The translations under genes and the position numbers were made by a program. Below, one piece after another: positions 57,222-64,000 of a DNA stretch of 64,000 nucleotides. Under the pieces are notes generated by a model. It worked only from the letters and a program-made list of their open reading frames with translations. It made no database searches and was not told the origin of the DNA. The first letter of the stretch is position 1; every line of letters begins with the position of its first letter. The stretch comes from Spirosoma aerolatum. Its GTDB lineage: Bacteria > Bacteroidota > Bacteroidia > Cytophagales > Spirosomataceae. The stretch spans positions 5,403,501 to 5,467,500 of the forward strand of contig NZ_CP020104.1 in assembly GCF_002056795.1 (NCBI RefSeq). Reading direction: 5' to 3'.

Positions 57222-58289
57222 TTATTCACTTCTCGATAATAACGAAACACAACGGCTAATATTCGCTTCGGGCTCTAAATCTTCGCCATCTAGTAGATGC
57301 CGGGCAAATTGCTCTGCCAGATAAGGAGCAAGCGACACGCCTTTGGTGCCCATACCGCCAAAAATACCAACTGACGGATGCAAAGGATGCAGTCCGATAA
57401 AGGGACGACGGTCTTTGGTCGAAGGTCGGATACCGGCCTGTTGTGCCACAACTCTGTAAGGTACTTTTAAAATCTGCTGAACTTTCGACTCTAAAAACTC
57501 GCGACCGTCGTCGGTTGTTTGCCAATCCAGGTCATGCCAGGTATAGGTAGCTCCGATTTTGAGCAACCCCTCCCGAACCGGCAAAATAAATACACCCTGA
57601 TTGACTATATTCTTAATAGAGTAACCCTCCGCAACCGCCGTCAGAACCTGTCCTTTTACGGGATTATACGGAAGCCAGTCAAATAATGGATTCTCGCGGG
57701 CTTGAACCCCATCACAAAATAGTACTTTCCCGATACTTAGCCCCTGCCATTCCACTTTATTATCACTGATTGTCAGGTCACGGGGTAAGATACAACCTTC
57801 AAAGTATTGATTTTTTTTTATAAAATACCCTTTAATGATTCTGACAAACTCAGTTAAATCCAACCACCCGGCCTGCGTCACTTCGATCCCACCGAATGGG
57901 TTATAGATAAACGGGCTATACACCTGGTCATCAGTCACTTTCTCTACATAGGGCTGAATATCGGGTTCACTGACATAGGTTAGATACGCTGTCTTTTCGT
58001 CCAGTGAGCGAAAGGGTCGGTAAATGTTTTTGGCCTGAAAGAACTTAACACCCAGATCCTGCTCGATCTGTTTGTAAAAGGTATGTAGGAACGGAAACAA
58101 CTCATCGGCTTTCCAGGTGCGAACCAGCTTACGGCCCGTTAGTGGATTTACGATACCAGCCGCCACCGTCGATGCCGTTGGCAAAGCCGGATCATCGGCC
58201 AGTACAACCGAACAACCGCGCTGGTCAAGAGTCCAGGCCAGAGCTGACCCGGCCACACCTTGCCCCACAATTAAAAAATCAACGTTCAT
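57222..58289 (-). CDS. FAD-dependent amine/amino-acid oxidoreductase (DAO/ThiO-like)
   Basis: 355 residues. VDFLIVGQGVAGSALAWTL (3-21) is the Rossmann FAD-binding motif. The later RPSTKDRRPFIG and GMGTKGVSLAPYLAEQFA match the DAO family (glycine oxidase, D-amino-acid oxidase and relatives). It would oxidise an amine, giving imine and reduced FAD. Substrate unknown. It follows cmk on the minus strand with an inverted repeat (58306-58378) in the 90-base spacer. Confidence 0.82.
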   Translation of the reverse strand: MNVDFLIVGQGVAGSALAWTLDQRGCSVVLADDPALPTASTVAAGIVNPLTGRKLVRTWKADELFPFLHTFYKQIEQDLGVKFFQAKNIYRPFRSLDEKTAYLTYVSEPDIQPYVEKVTDDQVYSPFIYNPFGGIEVTQAGWLDLTEFVRIIKGYFIKKNQYFEGCILPRDLTISDNKVEWQGLSIGKVLFCDGVQARENPLFDWLPYNPVKGQVLTAVAEGYSIKNIVNQGVFILPVREGLLKIGATYTWHDLDWQTTDDGREFLESKVQQILKVPYRVVAQQAGIRPSTKDRRPFIGLHPLHPSVGIFGGMGTKGVSLAPYLAEQFARHLLDGEDLEPEANISRCVSLLSRSE

Positions 58290-58305
58290 AATTTTCAGGC
58301 AGTAA

Positions 58306-58378
58306 CCAAAAACTAAGAAAGGAAGGAAAAGGAGAAAGCTGTTATTCCTCCACCTCTCCTTCCTTTCTTAGTTTTTGG
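58306..58378. repeat. 22-bp perfect inverted repeat below cmk
   Basis: Arms 58306-58327 and 58357-58378 (CCAAAAACTAAGAAAGGAAGGA) are exact complements; the pairing extends outward with mismatches. It ends two bases before the stop of cmk and starts 17 after the start of the FAD oxidoreductase. The T-run is in the arm, so a terminator role is possible. Confidence 0.75.
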
Positions 58379-58379
58379 C

Positions 58380-59096
58380 TTATTTCACCAATACCTTATT
58401 TGCCCGTTCGCGGTGCAGCTCGGCCAGACGTCGGTCAGCCAGTTCGATTACCCAGTCAACCTGTTCTTCGATGGTCATGTACGATGTATCCAGCAAAATG
58501 GCATCGGGCGCCTGAACGAGTGGACTTTCAGCCCGTGTCGTATCGATGTGGTCGCGTTTCTCAAGGTTACTGATGATATCATCCAGATTGACCAGCTCTC
58601 CCTTAGCCAGTAGCTCCTGCTGACGACGCCGAGCCCGTGTATAGGTATCGGCCGTCATAAATACCTTCACTTCGGCATCAGGAAAAACTTTGGTACCAAT
58701 GTCACGGCCATCCATTACCACTCCCCGTCGGCGACCCATTTGCTGTTGTTGCGCCACCATGGCCCAGCGCACCTCAGGAATGGCACTAACTTCACTGACA
58801 ATATTGGAGATGTACATCTTGCGGATTTCATCTTCTACATTCAAGCCGTTCAGACAGGTTTCGTTCTTACCCGTACGCGAATTAAACTTGAAAGCGATGT
58901 GAATATTATCCAGTGCCATCAGTACATCCCGATGGCTGGAAAGCGATACTTTCTCCTGAATAAAATACAGGCTTACAGCGCGATACATGGCGCCGGTATC
59001 AATATATCCGTAGCCCATACGGGCCGCTACAGCTTTAGCGGTTGTGCTTTTCCCGCAGCTCGAATATCCATCAATGGCAATAACGATCTTCGGCAT
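58380..59096 (-). CDS. cmk: Cytidylate kinase
   Basis: Phosphorylates CMP and dCMP with ATP. 238 residues, about ten longer than E. coli CMK. The P-loop is IAIDGYSSCGKSTTAKAVA (5-23), DTGAMYRAVSLYF follows at 34-46, and DGRDIGTKVFPDAEVKVFMTA lies near 148-168. All conserved features are present. On its own operon or with the downstream FAD oxidoreductase. Confidence 0.95.
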   Translation of the reverse strand: MPKIVIAIDGYSSCGKSTTAKAVAARMGYGYIDTGAMYRAVSLYFIQEKVSLSSHRDVLMALDNIHIAFKFNSRTGKNETCLNGLNVEDEIRKMYISNIVSEVSAIPEVRWAMVAQQQQMGRRRGVVMDGRDIGTKVFPDAEVKVFMTADTYTRARRRQQELLAKGELVNLDDIISNLEKRDHIDTTRAESPLVQAPDAILLDTSYMTIEEQVDWVIELADRRLAELHRERANKVLVK

Positions 59097-59214
59097 GAAT
59101 GGTTGTCCGCCGAAGCGGCAATAGTCCTACAAAATAACCACAAAAATGGCGTATAGTTAAGCAAGTTTTTAGCAATAGCTACTATAATCCAACGAAATAT
59201 TGGTGTATTACAAG

Positions 59215-59790
59215 TTACTTACTACCCTCTGCGGCATTTAACTGTTTGTGCTCGGATCGAAGAATGGCAAAAATGTGCTCGTCGAGGTACTGATTATTTT
59301 TGACGGCCGCTTTCCGATGAATGGCCTCGTGCCGATAGCCTGCATGCTCAAGCACCCGCATGGAGCCGATATTTCCTTCCAGTACACAGGCAAAGATGCG
59401 GTTTACCTGAAAATTCTGAAAGATATAATTGGTCATGATCGGAACCGCTTCCGACATGACCCCACGTCCCCAATAATCTTCGCTGATCCAATAGCCAATT
59501 TCGGCATTGTAGCGATAGATATCATCTTTTACCGTAAACCCGATGTTGCCAACGGCCTGTCCATTTATTTCGATGGCCATGTTGCTGGGCTGCTGGTACG
59601 ATTTGTTTGAGCGTATCCAGGAATGGGCATCGCGGGGGGTATAGGGGTACGGAAAAAAATCCCGTACATTATTCCAGATATGTCGATTGCTGGCGTGGTG
59701 AATCAATGAATCTTCATCGCCCTCACGCCAGGGACGCAACTGACCGATAGAAAGGGGGAAGCAAATCAAAGTAGTAGTTGACGGAGTCAC
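59215..59790 (-). CDS. GNAT N-acetyltransferase, RimJ/RimL type
   Basis: 191 residues. LRPWREGDEDSLIHHASNRHIWNNVRDFFPYPYT (in part) at the start and GYWISEDYWGRGVMSEAV as the acetyl-CoA loop, then EGNIGSMRVLEHAGYRHEA near 150, make this a RimJ/RimL type enzyme. It lies divergently from the TonB receptor gene. Substrate unknown. Confidence 0.85.
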   Translation of the reverse strand: MTPSTTTLICFPLSIGQLRPWREGDEDSLIHHASNRHIWNNVRDFFPYPYTPRDAHSWIRSNKSYQQPSNMAIEINGQAVGNIGFTVKDDIYRYNAEIGYWISEDYWGRGVMSEAVPIMTNYIFQNFQVNRIFACVLEGNIGSMRVLEHAGYRHEAIHRKAAVKNNQYLDEHIFAILRSEHKQLNAAEGSK

Positions 59791-59961
59791 AGGTGTAAAG
59801 GTAAATTACGTCACTAACTACGTATATTACCAAATGTTTATCGTCTAAAACTGGCTTTTAACCACGTAAGTTTCCGATCCGACTGGCTATCAGGAGCCAA
59901 CAATTCATCTTGCCCCTACCCTAGTTCACTCCACTCCTTTCGGGATTCGTCAGAAAATGAG

Positions 59962-59991
59962 TTAACACGGCTCTACAAGGTGATAGCTTTG
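59962..59991 (+). promoter_or_regulatory. Promoter of the TonB-dependent receptor gene
   Basis: TTA (59962-59964, one mismatch to TTG), 19 bases, TAGCTTTG (59984-59991, exact to TAnnTTTG). About 26 bases before the ATG at 60017. Confidence 0.5.
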
Positions 59992-60016
59992 GTTCATCCA
60001 AACAGCCACCGCACTG

Positions 60017-62176
60017 ATGAAACCTGTTTACTTCCTCTGCATACTCTTCCTCTGCTCGACGGCTACGGCACAAACCAGGCTGACAGGTCGGGTGCTGGAT
60101 CAGAAAGGACGTGCTTTACCCGGTGCCAATGTGTTTCTTAAAGGTACCTACGATGGAGGCAATACCGATAGTACCGGCACGTTCCGGTTTACTTCAGCCC
60201 GAAACGATACGGCAACCTTGCTGGTATCATACATTGGTTACGAACCTTTTAGCCAGAAAATAACCCTTGGTAGCTCCACACCGCTAACCATTCGGCTTCA
60301 GGAAGCGACCAACGAACTGAATACGGTAGTCATTACAGCAGGCTCGTTTGAAGCATCGGATGAAAAGCGCATGACCATGCTGAAACCGATGGATATTGTT
60401 ACCACGGCCGGGGCTAATGCTGACATAACGGCTGCGATGAACCTGCTACCCGGTACGCAGCGGGTGGGCGAACAAACGGGCTTGTTTGTCAGGGGCGGTT
60501 CAGGCGAAGAAGCCAAAGTTGTTATTGATGGCATGATTGTACAGAATCCCTATTTCAGTTCGATGCCCGATGTGCAGTCGCGGGGCCGGTTTCAGCCGTT
60601 TATGTTCAAAGGTACTTCGTTCAGTACGGGCGGGTATTCGGCCCAGTATGGTCAGGCGCTTTCGTCGGTATTGCTCCTGAACACAACCGATAAATCCCAA
60701 AATGAAGGCCTTGGCCTAAGCATAAATCTGGCTAACACCGGGTTGAGCTACGATCACACAAGCAATAAATCGTCTATTTCGGCAACGGCCTATTACGGCA
60801 ATCTGAAACCGTTATTTACCCTGGTTCGGCAAAATATCGACTGGACACAGGTTCCTGAATTTGCGGGCACCTCACTCACCTACAGGTTGCAACCCAGCAA
60901 GACCGGCATGCTTAAATGCTACGGAATGTATTCGGCCAGTCAGCTTGGCATGAACTTCATCGACCCATCGAACGATGCCGGGAAAACGGCTTTTAAACAA
61001 CGAAACAACAACTTTTTTACCACCAGTACCTATACCGATAGCTGGGCCGATGGTCGCTGGTTACTCTATTCTGGCCTGTCGTACAGCTACGATACAGATG
61101 CCACCACCTTCGATGCCTACGATTTTGGCCGATCAAGTGAGCGGTTACAGGGCCGAGCCGTACTAACACGATTGCTGCCGAATAACAATACATTCCTGTT
61201 CGGTACGGAAGCCAGCCGGGTTACGCTTCGCAATACAGTTATGGGAACCCGCTACGCGCTGCACGATAACTACGCAGCTCTGTTTGTCGAATCGCAAACC
61301 TACCTGGGCCGGAATCTGGCTATTCAGCTTGGAATTCGGGGCGAATATGCATCGGTCATCAATCGGTTCAACCTGGCTCCTCGCCTGTCGATGGCCTATA
61401 AAACCGGCCTATACAGTCAGGTTTCACTGGCCTATGGGCAATTTTACCAGACTCCGGATTATCGTTACCTGTATCTGAACCGCAGCCTCACCTACGAACG
61501 CGCCGACCACCTGATTCTTAACTACCAGATTATCAAAAACAAACGCACCTTCCGAATCGAAACATTCTATAAAAACTACGCTGAATTGGTCCGTGAATTC
61601 ACCGGGCAGCCGTTCGACGCCAACCCTTACCGCTTTCCCATCGGCCAGACCGACAATTCGGGAAATGGATATGCCCAGGGATTCGACATGTTCTGGCGCG
61701 ATCAGAAAACCATTAAAGGACTCGACTACTGGATTACGTATAGCTATGTCGACTCGAAACGGCTTTTCCAGCAATTCACTGTATCCGCTACGCCAACGTT
61801 TATTTCGAACCATAACATCAGCCTGATTGGTAAACGGTATTTCGAGAAAATCAGCACAAACCTCGGCCTAACGTACACCATCAGCAGCGGTCGCCCGTAT
61901 TACAATCCCAACAATGAAACGTTCCTGGCCGACCGGACGCCGATGGTTAATAACCTCAGTTTTTCGGCCAGCCATATTACCCGAATCAATAAAAATCTGG
62001 TCGTGCTGTATGCATCAGTCGACAATATCCTCAACACACACAATGTATACACCTACCGCTATACTCCCGACAACAAAACGCGCTATGCAGTGGGGCCACA
62101 ATCGTATCGAAGTTTTTTTGTGGGTGGTGTGATTATGCTTTCCCGAAAAGCCAACGTAAACGTCAACGAATTATAA
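60017..62176 (+). CDS. TonB-dependent outer-membrane receptor with CarboxypepD-like N-terminus
   Basis: 719 residues. Signal peptide (1-18), then a carboxypeptidase-like regulatory domain (LTGRVLDQKGRALPGANVFLKG), then a plug domain with RVGEQTGLFVRGGSGEEAKVVIDGM (in part), then a 22-strand barrel ending in the Bacteroidota type. It is short for a SusC and no SusD gene follows, so it is not a glycan-uptake pair; iron or another small ligand is a guess. It begins a plus-strand set with a secreted helical protein and a LytS-type kinase, a combination that suggests an outer-membrane receptor tied to a two-component system. The exact ligand cannot be told. Confidence 0.85.
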   Translation: MKPVYFLCILFLCSTATAQTRLTGRVLDQKGRALPGANVFLKGTYDGGNTDSTGTFRFTSARNDTATLLVSYIGYEPFSQKITLGSSTPLTIRLQEATNELNTVVITAGSFEASDEKRMTMLKPMDIVTTAGANADITAAMNLLPGTQRVGEQTGLFVRGGSGEEAKVVIDGMIVQNPYFSSMPDVQSRGRFQPFMFKGTSFSTGGYSAQYGQALSSVLLLNTTDKSQNEGLGLSINLANTGLSYDHTSNKSSISATAYYGNLKPLFTLVRQNIDWTQVPEFAGTSLTYRLQPSKTGMLKCYGMYSASQLGMNFIDPSNDAGKTAFKQRNNNFFTTSTYTDSWADGRWLLYSGLSYSYDTDATTFDAYDFGRSSERLQGRAVLTRLLPNNNTFLFGTEASRVTLRNTVMGTRYALHDNYAALFVESQTYLGRNLAIQLGIRGEYASVINRFNLAPRLSMAYKTGLYSQVSLAYGQFYQTPDYRYLYLNRSLTYERADHLILNYQIIKNKRTFRIETFYKNYAELVREFTGQPFDANPYRFPIGQTDNSGNGYAQGFDMFWRDQKTIKGLDYWITYSYVDSKRLFQQFTVSATPTFISNHNISLIGKRYFEKISTNLGLTYTISSGRPYYNPNNETFLADRTPMVNNLSFSASHITRINKNLVVLYASVDNILNTHNVYTYRYTPDNKTRYAVGPQSYRSFFVGGVIMLSRKANVNVNEL

Positions 62177-62274
62177 CTCACTGGCCCGCCCGCTCCAGCG
62201 GATCGTTCCAGGCTGGCCATTTAAACCGATGATCGAGTCAAACTGGAACCTGGCTCGCTTAAAACATAAGCTTC

Positions 62275-62925
62275 ATGAAAACCCTTATCCTTCTCGGTAT
62301 CTCTACGCTCGGTACAATAGCCCCAGTCTGGGCGCAGTCTGACCAATACAAGCAGGCTATGAGCCAGGCAATCGGCGCCTTGCAAACGCAAACTATGCAG
62401 ACTTCAGCTACTGATTTACAGGCGCTAGCCAATCAGTTTGAACGTATCGCCAGTGTTGAAACTAAAGAATGGCTACCCCGGTATTATGCAGGCTTGATGT
62501 ACGTTTATCTGGGCTTTACGGGAAAAGATGAAGCCGCCAAAGACAAATACCTGGACCAGGCCGACGCGAATCTGAAAGCAGCCGAAGCCCTCTCACTCAA
62601 TAACGACGAGCTGGTTGTACTGAAAGCCTACATTGCCCAGTCGCGAATGGTAGTCGATCCCATGAATCGCTGGCAACAGTACGGCCCATTGGCTCAGGCG
62701 GGTATTGAAAAAGCGAAAAGCCTGAATGCCGCCAATCCACGCCCGTATGTACTGGAAGGGACCTCGCTGATGTACACCCCCGAGCAGTTTGGCGGTGGTC
62801 CTACTACTGCCTGCCCCGTGCTGAAACAGGCCGCCGAAAAATTTGCTACATTTAAACCTGCCAACGACCTGTCGCCAAACTGGGGGCAAAAGCAGATCGA
62901 ACCGCTATTAGCCAAGTGTAAATGA
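62275..62925 (+). CDS. Secreted helical repeat protein
   Basis: 216 residues. Signal peptide ending at about PVWAQ, then TPR-like helices (ATDLQALANQFERIASVETKEWLPRYYAGLMYVYLGF, KDKYLDQADANLKAAEALSL; in part). No catalytic motif. Proteins of this type occur in Bacteroidota between a TonB receptor and a sensor kinase, which is the order here. Function unknown. Confidence 0.65.
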   Translation: MKTLILLGISTLGTIAPVWAQSDQYKQAMSQAIGALQTQTMQTSATDLQALANQFERIASVETKEWLPRYYAGLMYVYLGFTGKDEAAKDKYLDQADANLKAAEALSLNNDELVVLKAYIAQSRMVVDPMNRWQQYGPLAQAGIEKAKSLNAANPRPYVLEGTSLMYTPEQFGGGPTTACPVLKQAAEKFATFKPANDLSPNWGQKQIEPLLAKCK

Positions 62926-63017
62926 GTTTACGGTTTTCGGCTTACGGATGGTTAACCTATTTCTTATGTCAGCCATTTGTAAGCCGAAAACTGAAGACCG
63001 TAACCCGTAAACGAAGA
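62926..63017. repeat. Imperfect inverted repeat, GTTTACGG family
   Basis: TTTTCGGCTTACGGATGG (62934-62951) faces CCATTTGTAAGCCGAAAA (62973-62990), two mismatches in 18, and GTTTACGG at the left edge faces CCGTAAAC at the right. Same GTTTACGG unit as at 28815-28870. Confidence 0.7.
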
Positions 63018-63019
63018 AA

Positions 63020-64000
63020 ATGACGCGCGAACAACTCATTGGTACGATTGGCAAGAATGGCCGACGGGTCAATATGATGGGCTCCGATCTGGAACATTTC
63101 GACTTTAGCGGCCTTGACCTGACCCAAGCTGATCTAAGCTTTTCGAACCTCGGTAAAGCTAACTTTCGGGGAGCCATTCTCCGGCAGGCCAACTTAAGTT
63201 TCTCCAATCTGGAAGGGGCCGACTTTACGGATGCGGACCTCTACGAAGCCAACCTGAATTTCAGTTCACTAGAAGAGGTAAACCTGACCGGAGCCAATGT
63301 TGAAGGAGCTACCTTCAACTTTTCAGGTCGGAGCAAATACCGTTCAAAATCGGAAATACGTCCTGAGCCGATTACATTAACCACCATTCTACAAAAACCA
63401 GGTTGGGGAACGCTGATTGGAATGATGTTAGGGGCCCTGCTGATCTACGGCTCGAACGCCATCATCTACTTTACCAATCTGATTCTGACCACTCAGGACC
63501 CGAACATGGTGGGTTTGTATCGGTTTCTGGTCGTTCAGAATATGACCGATGGTGCAGTTACATATCTGCTGACCTGGGCACTCTCAGGCTGGCTCATTAA
63601 TCAGTTTCCGGCCATATGGGTCCGGCATGTGTTTATGAGCCTGATTATCATTTGTAGCTTCACTATCGTGAATATGGGTCTTTATGAGGTTCTGGGACGG
63701 CCTCATGTCGAAGTGCTGCTGAAACGTCCAGAGGGCATCGATCAAACAGCGCCCTGGTATGCCTATGTGATGGGAGATCTGCTGATTGCCAACCTGTTTT
63801 TGTACGTATTACAACAAGGCAGGCAACTGACGCGTAAGCTCTCCGAGCAGGAATTCCAGTTGCTGAATCTGGAAAAACTGAAAACCCGTGCCGAACTAGA
63901 CGCTTTACAAGCCAAAATTAACCCGCATTTTCTGTACAATGCCCTCAACAGCATTGCCAGCCTGGTTCACGAAGACCCCGACAAGGCCGAAGAAATGACG
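63020..64000 (+). CDS. LytS-type sensor histidine kinase with pentapeptide-repeat N-terminus, 3' part missing
   Basis: The plus strand is open from the ATG at 63020 to the window edge, 327 residues so far. Residues 18-105 are pentapeptide repeats of the A(D/N)LxF kind (LDLTQADLSFSNL, ILRQANLSFSNL), followed by four transmembrane helices (about 123-255) and the LytS histidine-kinase start with His303 in INPHFLYNALNSI. Such kinases pair with a LytTR response regulator, which should lie just past the window. The pentapeptide fold on the N-terminal, probably cytoplasmic, side may set the level of kinase activity or bind a partner. Truncated by the edge, so the ATPase domain is not seen. Confidence 0.85.
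   Translation, partial: MTREQLIGTIGKNGRRVNMMGSDLEHFDFSGLDLTQADLSFSNLGKANFRGAILRQANLSFSNLEGADFTDADLYEANLNFSSLEEVNLTGANVEGATFNFSGRSKYRSKSEIRPEPITLTTILQKPGWGTLIGMMLGALLIYGSNAIIYFTNLILTTQDPNMVGLYRFLVVQNMTDGAVTYLLTWALSGWLINQFPAIWVRHVFMSLIIICSFTIVNMGLYEVLGRPHVEVLLKRPEGIDQTAPWYAYVMGDLLIANLFLYVLQQGRQLTRKLSEQEFQLLNLEKLKTRAELDALQAKINPHFLYNALNSIASLVHEDPDKAEEMT

Noticed and set aside
60017..62176. SusC-type glycan receptor of a polysaccharide-utilisation locus
   Set aside because: The protein is short for SusC and no SusD-like lipoprotein gene follows.

Overview
The window reads as chromosomal DNA of a Bacteroidota bacterium of the order Cytophagales, most likely Spirosoma or a close relative. This is inferred from gene content, not from a database search. 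The markers are type IX secretion parts (two PorP/SprF proteins and a giant adhesin ending in a gliding-motility type C-terminal domain), a TonB-dependent receptor with a carboxypeptidase-like regulatory domain, a serine-palmitoyltransferase-type enzyme, a small histone-H1-like protein, a LytS-type kinase, and promoters of the Bacteroidota form (TTG, 19-20 bases, TAnnTTTG). GC content is roughly half. I saw no rRNA, tRNA, CRISPR array, insertion sequence or prophage.

Layout: 1-2000 porin and ammonium transporter operon (transporter cut by the left edge). 2300-6211 ferredoxin and LuxC-type acyl-CoA reductase from overlapping divergent promoters, a secreted esterase and a small secreted protein. 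6416-12053 a four-gene cassette: ECF sigma factor, membrane protein likely to be its anti-sigma factor with TPR-like helices, lipoprotein subtilase, tail-anchored TPR-CHAT protease. 12326-15759 FAH-family hydrolase, amidohydrolase-2 lactonase and gluconokinase-like FGGY kinase (sugar-acid catabolism). 15841-20079 GNAT, argC, a GT9 glycosyltransferase and argG on the minus strand. 20364-23100 an AT-rich accessory block (Crp/Fnr regulator, HAD phosphatase, chloramphenicol-acetyltransferase-like protein, GNAT). 23380-27715 a GH43 enzyme with a secreted companion, an Imm-5-like protein, a membrane protein and a lipoprotein. 27738-35531 lipid and acyl metabolism (DAG-kinase family, FabG-like SDR, acyltransferase-3, MaoC, serine-palmitoyltransferase-like enzyme, biotin carboxylase) plus a histone-H1-like protein. 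35545-36657 an AAA ATPase. 36727-53245 the adhesin export locus: a 3939-residue repeat adhesin, PorP/SprF, OmpA-PD40 lipid-envelope protein, second PorP/SprF. 53827-59790 a PD40/Omp85-barrel protein, FAD oxidoreductase, cmk, GNAT. 60017-64000 TonB receptor, secreted helical protein and a pentapeptide-repeat/LytS kinase cut by the right edge.

The best candidate for an undescribed system is the 6416-12053 cassette. All three downstream products are predicted to sit in or on the inner membrane with their working parts in the periplasm, so two proteases share a compartment with the sensor half of the putative anti-sigma factor. That architecture suggests a protease-triggered transcriptional switch. 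It is loosely analogous to the TPR-CHAT/sigma-factor link known from type III-E CRISPR (Craspase), but there is no CRISPR here.

The second striking signal is the intergenic DNA. About fifteen spacers hold long inverted repeats with arms up to 34 bases. Several match each other in short motifs, several fill the gap between stop codons exactly, and several have the T-run on the wrong side for an intrinsic terminator. They look like dispersed palindromic repeat families rather than ordinary terminators.
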